A stretch of DNA of 64,000 bases from Pagrus major (Eukaryota; Chordata; Actinopteri; Spariformes; Sparidae), in assembly GCF_040436345.1 (NCBI RefSeq), contig NC_133232.1, forward strand, positions 28,149,315 through 28,213,314. The letters are read 5' to 3'. Positions 37,573 to 49,186 of the stretch are shown in pieces. Numbering within the stretch: position 1 is the stretch's first letter; every line of letters begins with the position of its first letter. The notes below the pieces were generated by a model, which was not told the origin of the DNA, searched no databases, and saw only the letters and a program-made list of their open reading frames with translations. A program made the translations under genes and the position numbers.

Positions 37573-40500
37573 CATACCAACAGTCAGTGAGCTGCTGGAA
37601 AAATTCAACAAACATAGATTGCATTATATTGGTAGAAGGAAAGAAAACCCTTTCTTCTCCTCTGTCTTTGGAAGTGCAACACCGTCACAGAAGTACAGCC
37701 AGCGAGGAGGGAAGGGGGAGGTGGTGGTTACATTCGGGGCTGTGCAGGGCACCCGCTGGGCAGGCAGGAAGGCCCTGGGTGCAGGTGTCCAGCTGGAACT
37801 CCTCGAAGGGCCCGAAGACTCCCTCAGCTCCAGCTACAAGTACATGTTCCAGAGGCTGCGCGATGTTCGAAACGGTAAGAGCCTGCATGTGAAGTCATTG
37901 ATCTGCTTTGGAAGGAAGAGTTTTATATTTGTAGAAGAGAAAATATAGAAAACACTCCAAAAAAATCCTTTTTGTGCAGCAGATTTATTTATGGTCACAG
38001 ATCTCACACACGTCTGGCCCATTTCCTCTAAATGTACTGATGCCAAAACAAAAAAGTAAATCTGCTTGAATAAATAGAAACGGTATGTTTGATTCTGACA
38101 GATCGTTTGAAGGTGAAGATCTGTGTGTCTGTTTTCTGCAGTGTTGACGGAGAAGATAGAGGAGCTCGGCGAGGGCCTCAAGTCTCACTTCAGCATCGAA
38201 GAGTTCTCCCCCGTCTCTCTGCCCGCCCAGGTACAAAAGGGTTTACTAAAGTTTTGAAAACATGGTGGATATCTCATAGTTATAATTTAAATTTTTTCTC
38301 AGGAAATGTTTTATTCCTCACTGGCAAGCTCATAGATTTACAAACTTTATTTTAAGCTGTTGTCAGCATCGTCATCGTGACAAACTTCCTGTCCGTTTTG
38401 CAGTTAGCGATCCCTTCCCTCAGCTCTGCATCACCACACATGCACGACTCCTTTCTTGTTTTCGAGGCAGCTCCCTTTGCCTCTTTCTTTTTTCTTCATC
38501 TGTTTGTCTTCTCTTGGCCTGTTTGGTAATATAAGCCATCACCGGGAGCACTTAAATTGTTAGCTTTCCCTGTTTCACCATTGCTGGTGTAGGTACCACT
38601 GTTAGTCTAGAGTGTGAATATTCTCATGTATCATTGAATGGTTGTAGAGTAGTCGTGGACTACAGCTTAAACATGTTAATCTTGACTGTTTATTAGAAGG
38701 AACTAATTAAATACAATGTATTTGTATTTGTTTACTTGTTTATTTGTTTGCTGTGTTTCTGTCTCTTCACCTGTAGGACAGTATAACAGTGTTGGGTCAG
38801 GTTTGCTGCGACAGTAATGGCAAACTCAACGCACAGTCGGTTCTGTTGGAGGCGGGACCGGAGCAAGGTGGTCAGCAAGTACCTGTTGACCTATCAGAGC
38901 TCAAGGAGTACTCGCTGTTTCCTGGTCAGGTGAGCAGAAGGGACTCTTACTGTCTTGGCAGATGAAGCTACACATGGGTCTGCTTTGTGCAGCTTTCTGT
39001 CATTTCTGCTATGTATTTTATGATTTTTGGTATTGATGAGCGGTGGTCTCTCCTTTGCCTGCGCACTGAAGTGTGTGTGCAGCAGGTTATACGACCACCA
39101 AGAGAAACAGAGCATGCCAAGGAGCTGGGCTGGAGACTCACCCAGCGTCTGACCGAGAACTCTGACAACCATTCGACACTTCCCACATAATGATAAATAC
39201 CCTTCTGCCTGCATGTGTTGTATGAAACTAACTTGGAGTAAAGATTCATCTCCTCGTCTGCTCTCTTTCCTCAGGTGGTGGTGATGGAGGGGATGAACAC
39301 AACAGGAAGAAAGCTGATGGCTTCCAAACTCCATGAGGTCAGCTACATTTTAAAGATAATTCCTTTACAGAACAACTTTTACTAGAAGTATTGTTTGTAA
39401 AACCTTCGGATCTGCAGCCTGTTTGTTTATTGTTGATAACCTTTTCCTTTTCAGGGAGTGCCTCTTCCTTTCTACACTTCTGAGGTGAAAATGGAGATGG
39501 ATGAAGGTAAGGAACGATGTTGGTTACTGTTTGCCTCAGTGCGTCCTGTTAATACCACTCAACTTTCTGTGTGTTTGTAACATTTCCTGTAAATCTAATG
39601 ATTAAACTAGTAATTGTGCACCATTGAAGCTTTCAGCTACAGTAGCAGGAGTGACTGTGCAGGCTGCTTGTGTCAAAGTTTTAGCTCCCACGCTTTGTTC
39701 AGACTGCAGGAAAATCAGATTTGTTTCTCAGGCCGTCTTGCATAATTATTTGCAAGTGATCCGATCAGATTTTTGTGTCCAACCATCAGCATGGGTTGCT
39801 GTGGTAACAACGTAGGTGTCTACCTACACTGGTGACATGGCTTTCCAACATGGGAGCACGAGAAATGGAGATCCATCATCTCCGATAAATCATGCTGTCT
39901 AGTCGCAGAGCAGACAGTTTATTTCAGTGTTCAGTCCACAGACTCAGCAGCTCTGATGCACTTCTGTAACTCTGGATTTGATGTCGTCATTGTGTGTAGC
40001 GAGATGTGTGGCACAAAAGACACTTTGAAATAAGATGGAAGTAGCCAGAGCGTCAGGACTGAGACGCGTCTGTAGACATCGCACTTCAAATCACCTAAAG
40101 ATGTGGTTTGGATTCGACTGACATTTCATGTTTGTTTTTTTCTGCTGTCCAGACTTCCTAATATCAGTCTGGAAATGGCCTTAGTAAATTTACCTAAGTA
40201 GCATTCACACACATCGTCATCTCATGTGATTGCAGAGCCAACAAATGTTCTGGTGGCATGTGGACCGTACACTCCCTCTGACAGCCTGACCTTTGACCCT
40301 CTGCTGGACCTAATCAATGTCATCGTCAGGGATCGGCCTGACGTCTGCCTGCTGGTACAGTTACTTCTTTGCTGTCAGTCGTTCTTCTAGTTGTCACACG
40401 ACTGCCTGTAATGTTTGAGTTTTCTAATTCTGTCCTCTCTTCTCTAGCTCGGCCCGTTTGTGGACTCCAAACATGACCAAATTGAGGTATGTTCGCCCAT

Positions 40501-42154
40501 CGACCTGCTCACTGTTGGCTTCATCCCACAGTACTCAATGCTGCTAGATCTGCTGTTTTTACATTTTCCTGAATTCCTTTTGTTTGCTCTTTAAATCGTG
40601 GTTGATCATAAATACGTGACCATCTTCATCTCACCTGTTTCTCCAATAGAAAGCTCAGGTGACCGAGACGTTTGAGGCCATTTTCTCAAGATGTGTTGAA
40701 AGCATCGTGGACGGCACCAAAAGGTGAGTCTCATATGTCCCCTAACTGAGACTAAAGCTCCCGAGGACCTTTAAAAAGCAGCATAGTAGCCTGTAATGTG
40801 TCCTAATCAGAAGCTGTTACCATAATGAATCTTTTTTCTTTTATCCAGTGTTGGCTGTCGCCTGGTGTTTGTGCCCTCCCAGAGAGACATCCACCATCAC
40901 TTCATCTACCCACAGCCTCCCTTTACACTGCCAAACCTCAACAAGGACCAGGCCCAGGTCAGACACAGACACCTGGCAGTAGGATTTTACATTTAAACCC
41001 AATAAACTGCCAGTACTGTGAGCAATCATGGCAAACCTCAATGTAGTAGAAAAGTTTTAAACTTTTGATTTCAGCGGTCTCAAAGTAGGTAGATCAACTC
41101 TTTATAAAGTGTTTCTCTTCTCACTATGCAGCGTGTCACCCTGGTCCCTGACCCCTGCACCCTGCTGATCGACGGTGTGACCTTCGGCCTGACGTCCACT
41201 GACATCCTGTTCCACATGGGCGCAGAGGAGATCAGCTGGTGAGGAAGAGCATGTGCTGAAAGTGCCATTTCTCATTTTTACATATCTTCATCCAGCAGTG
41301 AGGCTCAGTTAGGAATCATTTTTAGAGGCATTGTTAACCCTTTCAGGCACAGGCAGTTTTTGACAGCTTGGCCTCCTCTCTGCCACCCTTCTTTCTTCTG
41401 TCACTAAAACTACATTTCTATTGGAGTTTACTCAAATACCAGAGGCAGCAAAGTATAGTATTGATTATATATTTCAATCACTCTCTGTAATGTGTTGTGT
41501 TGCAGTGGCACTGGATCGGACAGATTCTCACGCATCCTGAAGCACATGCTGACCCAAAGGAGGTAAGAGTCGTAACAGAGTTCATCTGTTCTTTCTATTA
41601 TGAAGATGACTGACATTATTGACCCCACGTGTGTGTTTTCACTTCAGTTACTACCCGCTGTACCCACCTGTGGAGGAGGTCAACATGGATTACGAGAAGT
41701 TCCAGAGCTTCGGTCAGATGCCGCTCACCCCTGACGTCCTCATCATCCCCTCTGAGCTGCGCTACTTTGTAAAGGTACAGAACTCCCGTTTCTGTTATCG
41801 TGATATAAGACTGTATATCGGCTTAGACTTTGAATAACATCTTTTTGGATAAGAATCTGTAGGTTCATCAGAATTTTTTGTTTTTGTTGGAAAAATGACA
41901 GAAACAATTATGATAATCAAAAAAGTTAGAAATGAATTTTCTTTTGGTCCACTAATCATTGCGGGTCTAATCATGTATTTTGAACCCTCGTCTGTCCTCA
42001 GGATGTGATCGGCTGCGTGTGCGTCAATCCTGGACGACTGACCAAAGGTCAAGTGGGCGGGACCTACGGCAGGCTGCTGATTCAGCGCAGCGCTGCATCA
42101 GAGGACGGGAAGAGAGTGAGCCCCTGTTTGGCTGCTCAGGTGGTCAAAATCTAG
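35820..42154 (+). CDS. pola2: DNA polymerase alpha subunit B
   Basis: Eighteen exons: 35,820-35,904; 36,765-36,889; 37,019-37,107; 37,221-37,278; 37,426-37,535; 37,675-37,874; 38,142-38,230; 38,777-38,929; 39,275-39,337; 39,455-39,506; 40,236-40,354; 40,448-40,486; 40,650-40,723; 40,849-40,957; 41,132-41,238; 41,506-41,562; 41,648-41,774; 42,002-42,154. All phases agree and give 602 residues (human about 598). The protein is the non-catalytic B subunit of the nuclear pol alpha-primase complex that starts Okazaki fragments. Near-identical landmarks include DSYSTPAK, SATPSQKY, VPVDLSELKEYSLFPGQ, VACGPYT, GLTSTDILFHMGAEEIS, DVLIIPSELRYFVKDVIGCV and the ending AAQVVKI. The N-terminal helical domain (about 1-75) leads through a flexible linker to the OB and inactive phosphoesterase domains (from about 200). 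Intron 3 is a minor-class intron. A poly(A) signal lies at 42,351-42,356. It is convergent with the kizuna-like gene. Confidence 0.96.
36192..36745. mobile_element. AT-rich repeat with TATGGAGGACTGAAACTGCC start
   Basis: Lies in pola2 intron 1. It starts 'tatggaggactgaaactgcc' and is built from ATTTATTT/AAATAAAT runs with the phrase 'atgccattaaatgc', shared with 46,503-47,097. Its right inverted end appears lost near 36,745. Non-autonomous and AT-rich. Confidence 0.65.
37108..37220 (+). other. U12-type (minor spliceosome) intron of pola2
   Basis: The donor reads GTATCCTTC, matching the U12 consensus RTATCCTT. CCTTGAC at 37,201-37,207 matches the U12 branch site (TTCCTTRAY) with its adenosine about 14 bases before the AG at 37,219-37,220. 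The joint gives the conserved QDLIRAEEEEE in phase 2. Confidence 0.85.
37542..37571. repeat. (CAA)n microsatellite in pola2 intron 5
   Basis: About ten CAA units begin only a few bases after the donor at 37,536. The intron is only 139 bases long. Confidence 0.9.
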
Positions 42155-42286
42155 AAGGAGATCGAAGACTTTTGGATGCTCGTTGTCGACAGACGTGAGC
42201 TGACTGGTTTCCGAGACGCTGCACTCTGCAGACACGCCAATGTAAAATATGTTGAAACTTTTCACTGTGCTGTTAAAACCCACTGG

Positions 42287-42356
42287 TTTATTTTTATATG
42301 ACGAACATGTTGAGAGTGAACTGTCATCAGGTCCAACAATCATCTGTTTCAATAAA
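42287..42356. terminator. Convergent poly(A) signals of pola2 and kizuna-like gene
   Basis: AATAAA on the + strand at 42,351-42,356 suits pola2 (stop at 42,154). TTTATT at 42,287-42,292 is AATAAA on the - strand and suits the opposing gene (stop at 42,504). If both are used, the two 3' UTRs overlap by roughly 60-110 bases. Confidence 0.5.
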
Positions 42357-42503
42357 TTATTGTTACCCTGTTGAGTCTTTCTGGATCTCTCTTGTCTCTG
42401 TGAATCTGATTGGAAGAGAAAGAAACCTGCTTAAAAATGCCATTTGAATTCCAGGCGGGTGAGGGAGGATCCTGTCCTTCACTCTCAGGGTTTCTTCTCA
42501 TAT

Positions 42504-45500
42504 TTAGTCATAAAAGTGATCAAACTCTTCAGAGTCACTTTGATGATCTCTCTTTGGCGATGTCTCCACTTGAAAAATCTGCACTCTGTCACAAGTTTCT
42601 GGAAAAGAAATGGAACAAAAATCAGAATCAACCTTTTAAAAACCTTTTTTTTCATATGCTCAGTCTCTTGATTGTAATGATATGTTACCTTTGGGTGTCT
42701 CATCAGCTTTTAGGTTTTTCTCCCTGAAAACAAGTAAAAGATGAGAAGCGTATTTCAGGATGTTCTTTCTGCCATCTAGTAAAAACGGTACTCACTCCTT
42801 TTTCTGCGATTGTTCCTGAGGTGCAAGTAGATTCTCAATGTCTTCATCGCTGTCCTCATTTGAGTCAGAGGATCCTGTTGTCCCCTCGTCATCCTCATCC
42901 TCCTCTTCATCTTCACCTGCCTCCTCGGGAATGATGTGCATCTTTTTAGGTCTGAAAACAACAGATTGTTTTTAGTTCATGTGCTGTTGTTTGTGAGGAA
43001 GATCACTGACTTCTGAAATCGTCTTACTTGCTCTGTGGTGAGATGATGCTGTCCTCTGAATCTCTCTCCTCTGGTTCTGCTTCGTCTCCTCCCTGCTCCT
43101 CTTCCTCCTCTTCATCTGACTCTCCCTCCTCCTCGATTTTGTCCTCTTCTCCTTCGCCTTCCTCCTCATCCTCCTCTTCATCTACAGAACGTTCTTCTCC
43201 GTTCTCTTCATTCTTCAACCTGTCTGACTTTTCTTCCTCATCACCCTCTTCCTCTGACTCCTGCTCCTTCATCTCCTCCTCTTCTTCCTCCACATCTTTC
43301 ACCTCTTGCTCTTCATCCCTCGGACTCTCCTCTTTTTCTTCACCATCATCCTCCTCTTCGTCTGCATCTCCCAGATCTTTATCTTGTGCCTCTTCTTCCT
43401 TTTCTCCCTCACTGCTCTCTTCAGAGCTGCTACTCTGACCTCCACCTCCTTTTTCAATCTTTAAACTAACACTCCCTGATTCCTCCTCCTCCTCCTTCTG
43501 GGATCCCGACTCCTCTCTACCGCTCAGTGATTTAGCATCGGGACTTCGATCCCCCGCTTCTTCACTCCTGGACTCCTCACCAATAGACTGACTCTCTTCT
43601 TTGGGACTCTCTGAATCATCTCCGTTGCTCCTGCTCCTCTCCTTCACCACCTTCTCAGCCCTCGGTGATCCAACAGCGAGTCCAGCACTCCTTCTTCCCC
43701 TCCCGCTGGTTCTGCTTTTCTCCGATGAGGCGTCACTTTTGGAGCTTTTGGCCACTGTGACTGCAGCAGTGATGATGGTGCAGGAAGACCTAGATGACCT
43801 GAAGGAGAATCACCACAAAGATTTCATCTGATTTCATTTATCCATCTTTTAATTTCTTTTCTGACAAAATGAGTCAAGCTCTTCTGCGTGAAAGTCCTCA
43901 TGTCTGATGTTACAAATCTTCAAAACTAACACTGAACCTATGTCGTCTTTTACTTTATACTTGCACCTTTTGGCAAAATGTAGATTAATCGTACCTCAAT
44001 TTTCTTGAAAAGGTCTTAAAAACAATTCAATTCAAGTGTCTGATACCTTTAGACACCCTGATTATGACTTACTCCTGAGAGCTGCATCTTTCTCTGTCAG
44101 AGGAAGGACGCCGCGATCTTTCTCTCTTCTCCCTCTTCTCTCTGCTCGCCTGACTGGACTCCCTGCTGCTCTCGCTGCTCTCTGCACGGCTGCCGGACAA
44201 ACGAACTGACACAAACATACAAAAATTACAACAGGTGAACGGTTATATCCACTAAGGGAGATGAAATAAGTCAACACACACACATATTTTCTTTTCCCAC
44301 CTGGTTTCACGTCCAGCTCCTGTGATAAAAGGCTGCTCCTGCTCCCTCCACCTCTCTCTCTCTTCGAGCTCGGTGCTCTGCTCGTTTCGCCCTCCTCCCT
44401 CGCAACCTGCACCACCTCCCTCTCAGGTGGAGGCTCCTCCGTGTAGAGCTGACCCCACAGAGCCTCAGAGCCTGAGGGGATTCCTGCGGTCCAGGACCAG
44501 TCGGGCTGCGGGGGATTCTGATGGGGCCAGGGGGGATGATGACCGAGGTGGAACGGGTGTGAGAAGACGGGAGGTGGGAGGAAAGATGGAGGGACATGAG
44601 AGGAGCCCTGAGGTTGATGAGGCGCTCTAATGGGAAACCTAGAAGTCTGGGTGTGAGGGTGGGTCTGCCAGGATGGCTGCATGTAGGGGAGATGAGGGGA
44701 GCCATCTTGGGTGTAGTCTAAAGGGCTGTTTTGGCTGTAGAGAGGTGGAGCAGTTTTTTGTGGCTTTGTGGTTGGCCCTGCAAACAAAGATATCATTTAG
44801 ATTTTTATACCTATCTGCTGTCAAAATGGCTGCCATTTGGAGTTTTTTGACAGATGAAAGCACAAAAAAGCGTCCACGGTCGTAGTTTTTTTCCATTTTG
44901 TCACCATTTAATCATCAGGAGGAGGACAAACCTTGTGAAAGTAAAGGTCGATCTGCAGAGGACTTTATCACGTGATCATCTGCGTTCTTTAGACATGACT
45001 TCAAAAACTCCTCCATTCTCTGTAAAAGAAACAGACTTTTTGACACTGATAGAGCTTCAGGGATCGCAGGTAAAGAGACGGAAAGAAACAAGATAATTCC
45101 TCTTTGGCAGTATGAGATAGAAAAGATAACGGACACTGTGAATTGCTCGTACCTTCCTCTGAGCAGCCTGTGTTTGCTCCTTGAGTTGCTGCTGCCATCG
45201 GGGGGCACTCTCCTCCAGGTACCTCTCATACTCCACCTGGAGAAGGTCAAGCAGAGGAGGGTTCAGCACCAGAGCTTCACAGAGGAAGGGAGTAAAGTAC
45301 AGATAAAAAGTGTGTTTTCTGTGCACCCGAATAGTTTTCATGTTGGCAGTGAGGGTTAACATCTCTCTCAGTGTGTCCTGCGCTTCATCAAACTGCTGCA
45401 GCAGCTGCCTGTTGTGTTGATGGGCTGTGAGCTCTCTCTCCTTCAGCTCCTGTAAGCGCTGCTGCAGGTGCATCTTCCTGCTGCAAGTGACACACACACA

Positions 45501-45978
45501 CACATGAACAGAGTCAGAGATTAAAAACATTCACACCAACAGACTCAATGATGCACAGTTGAGGCATCTTGTTGCCTTTTGTCTGTGTGCTTACAGATGT
45601 TGATGACTCCGAGGAGCTGAGAAGTCGGCTTGAAACAACATTGGCGTGTTGGCACTGTAAGAAAAATACACTCTGAGTTGACAGTGGTAAACTTTCCATC
45701 TTAAGACATTTGCTTGGTCAAATAACAACAAACTAGACTATATTTCACTGTATGTAGCAGGTGTGTATTATTTCAGGACCATATAAAGATTCAGTCCAGA
45801 TATATGATGGTATTTATTGTTAAGAATAATCATTATTTTATTAACTAAATACCTTTGAAGGGAAAAAAAGTCCAAGACCACCAAGATCTTACCTCTTTTT
45901 TAGCCTGTGCTGTCTTTGTTTTGTGAAAGTGTCGGTCAGATGCCCAAGAGACAGTAAATTCTCCTTCGGTGTGGCCAT
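42504..45978 (-). CDS. Kizuna-like acidic coiled-coil protein
   Basis: Eleven exons, 5' to 3': 45,978-45,893; 45,654-45,595; 45,480-45,327; 45,236-45,153; 45,019-44,932; 44,777-44,301; 44,205-44,073; 43,798-43,028; 42,951-42,796; 42,723-42,689; 42,598-42,504. Phases agree throughout and give 712 residues starting MATPKENLLSLGHLTDTF and ending SDSEEFDHFYD. Residues about 50-135 are coiled coil (LQQRLQELKERELTAHQHN onward); the run H..N...L..F...Q then MKTIRVEYERYLEE aligns with the centrosomal protein kizuna (HTRNQEYLKRFERVQ ... LKLEYET), which stabilises spindle-pole material. A proline/histidine-rich segment (about 158-315) and a Ser/Arg-rich piece precede a Ser/Glu-rich exon (about 361-617) with long E runs. 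The kizuna assignment is an inference from this one alignment made by memory; the exon structure is much surer than the name. It is tail-to-tail with pola2 and head-to-head with zdhhc24. Confidence 0.7.
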
Positions 45979-47653
45979 GACTGCCGGCTTTCAGTGGATG
46001 CAGAGATTATCAGGGATTAAGGTCTACACTCTGAAGGGGGGAGGGACCTGCAGCCAGTCCACACATAGGCGTGGTAATAGAGTTAAACAGTAGTGACATC
46101 TTTTTAAATGCCGCACAGCTAACCAAATTATTGGAAAATTCACTAACATATAGATCTTAAAGCCATTAATGTGGCAAAAATACTAAGAACTCATTTCTAC
46201 CTAATCCTGTGTTTGGAGGAGAGCAGCAAACATCAGTGTCTTGTCGTCTGAGTATAATAATAGTGTAATAAAACACAAGGAGTTATGCAGCCTAAATGTA
46301 CAACCGAGCCTTCTATTAAGGCATGTAAGATTAAATTTAAGCTTTATTTTGATTTATTTTGAACACATACATCCTATTTTGAACACATACATCCTATTTT
46401 AGGATAATTTTAACATATATTGGAAATTAAAGAAGTGTAAGTAATCAGGTGTGTTGACAATAGTTCACATATTAAAAGATTATTGGTTAGTTTTATTTAG
46501 ATGTATGGAGTACAGAAACTGCTAAAATAAAAAAATCAAAATAAATAGCTCAATAAATATGTGAATATGCCATTAAATGCACCAAAAATATATTACAAAT
46601 AAATGTAGGCATTAATTACTTTAAAACTTTTTCACTCCTGTATTTATTTTATCTTTGCATTCATGACCATATTTCTTTACTTTCCTATTAAATTTTCCAT
46701 TTTATTAACTAATAATTTTAACAATTAATGACACACTTTGAATGGCAGCTTCCTTGTTAGCATATTAACGCACGATTACATTAAAAATGTTAAATTAAAT
46801 GCAAAGGAAAAACAATTGAGTACAGAAACAAATACATCAATAAATAAATGCATTTAAAGATAAATACACTATTAATAAATAAAACATGCTTCTTCCACAA
46901 GGAAATAAACAAAGACAAACAGACCCAGACAAACCAAAACAGAACAGGACAAATAAATAAATAATAAGTAAAATAAATAAATACAATGAATAGAATCAAA
47001 CAAAATAAATAGGTATACAGGGACTAAGTTAATTTATTTATGAAGTCATTTATTTACTTGTGTATTTTTGATTATGGCAATGTTGGTCCTCCATATATGC
47101 AGTGGGCATGTTTGCACAAACCTATTCTAGGGTGGGGAAGAAAGCAGAATAAGCACATATATTATGCTATATATAAACAAATATTTTTAGATATTAAAAG
47201 ACTAAACACTCTAACTAATAACCTACCAATCGAACACAAAACTACAATAAAAACTACATTACTTTTTCTGTAATTTGTATTTTAAAAAGGGGCACACGGT
47301 TGTTCTCATGGGATCTGACAAGCGGAAGCACAGTATGTTGTTGCACTGCGGATGTATTTTCATGCAACACCCATTGGCAGACACTTGTTTCCGTCCAGTA
47401 GCAGGGCAGCGGTGGGACCAGGAGTGAGTTTAGACTCAGTAACGGCGTCACATTTCAACTCTTACATTACATTATTTATCTCCTTAGATTTCTCAGGTGT
47501 TATTAATATCGTGCGGTTTATTTATTAGCGAAGACGAAGCTAGCGGAGCGGTTATTTAGCTAACTAAGCTAACCCACAGTTAGCAGAGTGCGTCTGTCAA
47601 ACCAGTCCTTCCAGTGACTCGAGCATCACGGCAGAGCTGGACGGGCAGGAAAC
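45979..47653. other. Divergent intergenic region, kizuna-like / zdhhc24
   Basis: About 1.7 kb between two start codons on opposite strands. It is mostly an AT-rich element (46,503-47,097). A direct duplication of 'ttttgaacacatacatccta' occurs at 46,355-46,400. The final ~350 bases before zdhhc24 are less AT-rich and presumably hold its promoter; no TATA box is evident. Confidence 0.5.
46503..47097. mobile_element. AT-rich MITE with TATGGAG...CTCCATA ends
   Basis: The left end 'gtatggagtacagaaactgc' and right end 'ggcaatgttggtcctccata' are imperfect terminal inverted repeats around a 590-base interior of AAATAAAT/ATTTATTT repeats. Related sequences: 36,192-36,745 (left end and interior) and 51,170-51,353 (right end 'gtagtcctccatac'). 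Confidence 0.7.
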
Positions 47654-49186
47654 ATGACGAGTTTTGCCGCTAAAGTGTTTTGCAGGGTCGAGAGGGTGTG
47701 TCGCCACCTCCCCGTGGCCCTCAACACCTTCCTGGTCTTCTCTATCACCGGGGAGGTGAGCTACCTGGTGCTGGTCGAGGCTCCGCTGGAGGCGGACCAG
47801 CAGAAGACGGTGTGGTCCTCCAGGTGGAAGACGGTCCACCTGCTGGCCCAGTACTTCATGCTGCTCAACATCTGCTGGAACGCCATGCTCTTCCTCAGAA
47901 CCAACCCCAGCATCAAGGGCGTGTTCCTGGGAGGAGAGGGCGTGGGTCAGGGGTGGAGGTAAGAAGAGTGAGACATGGACAGTATTGTTACAATCATAGC
48001 AAAGAAACAACAAGATCCTCTGCCTCTTCACTGAAATAAAGACAGATTTAACCAGTCCAGGGCTGAAAAAACCCAGGATGATTTCATTAAATGTCTTCTT
48101 TTGTCCATAACTTCAGTTTACTGTCAGAGGGGAGGAAAGAAACCAGGAAATATTTACATTTAAGAAGCTGTAAACTAAGAATTTAGACTTTTTTTCCCTA
48201 AAAAATATTACTTAAACCAATTGATTGATTATAAAAAGTAGTTGGTGATTGAGTTAATAGTTGGACTGGACTTTTGTGTGCCCCAACTGATGGTCACAGT
48301 TGTTATGTGTCAGTTTGAGTAATGAAAAAGTCATGTTAATGTGAAATGTTGTTTAGGTGCATCCCTGACTATATCTGATTGTATTTTCTCTCGTGTTGCC
48401 CACACAGGTACTGCTACACATGTGAGACACACACTCCTCCTCGCTGCTCCCACTGCTACGACTGCAAAGTGTGTGTGCTGCGGCGGGATCACCACTGCGT
48501 CTTTTTCGGCCAGTGCGTGGGCTTCCGTAACTACCGCTACTTCATATGCTGCCTGTTGTTCATGTGGTCGGGGCTCCTGTACGCCACTCTGATGAACGCA
48601 GAGGTCTTCATCGTCATCCTGAAGGAGGGTGTGACGGTGCACAGCGTCCTGCTGCTGCTCATACCCTGGATCATGCTGGTTTCAGGTAGGATTATCTGGT
48701 TTGTCACATTTTGATTGTCCCATTTCATGTAGCTGTTGTGCTTAGTTGTTGTACATTGTTCATTGATCAGTATAATGTAATCTCAAATCTTTGTCTATAT
48801 TGGCTGTGCTTTTGTAGTAGAGTAAAGTAAACAAATCTATCTTTATTTCGCTGTCTGTGATTTATTCTGTGCTGCTGTTCCTTCTCTCCTCAGGTCAGGT
48901 CTCAGCACGTGCCTTCGCCTTCGCCTTCATCGCAGACACATGCGTGGTGGGCTTCCTGCTGGTCTCCGCCTTCTTCTTCTTCCATCTCTGCCTGATGATT
49001 CGGGGACAGACCACCAGGGAGTGGTACTCGACCCGCCGGCCCTACAACCTCGGACTCCTGGGCAACCTACGTCACTCCCTGGGCGTTCGCTGGTACCTCT
49101 GCTGGCTCTCCCCGCTCATCCCATCACCTCTACCCGGAGACGGGATTCACTTCCAGGTGACGGGATCGCTGGAGCCCAGCCGGTAA
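47654..49186 (+). CDS. zdhhc24: DHHC palmitoyltransferase ZDHHC24
   Basis: Three exons (47,654-47,958; 48,408-48,685; 48,894-49,186) join in phase to 291 residues, against about 284 in human ZDHHC24. The family transfers palmitate from palmitoyl-CoA to cysteine of target proteins at internal membranes. The cysteine-rich domain (about 104-150) contains [16 protein letters not shown] and the catalytic DHHC at 129-132, followed by [15 protein letters not shown]. Membrane segments lie at about 22-42 and 62-82 before the domain and in the [28 protein letters not shown] and [15 protein letters not shown] stretches after it. The ATG at 47,654 directly precedes the first membrane segment and is the first in its exon. 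The next canonical AATAAA is at 50,583-50,588, implying a ~1.4 kb 3' UTR. Confidence 0.93.

Noticed and set aside
43028-43438. Open frame of 136 codons on the + strand, almost all Ser
   Set aside because: It is the antisense shadow of the Glu/Ser-rich exon of the kizuna-like gene (GAG/GAA codons read in reverse), not a gene.
47680-48039. 119-codon frame overlapping zdhhc24 exon 1
   Set aside because: Shifted-frame shadow of the coding exon, driven by its GC-rich composition.
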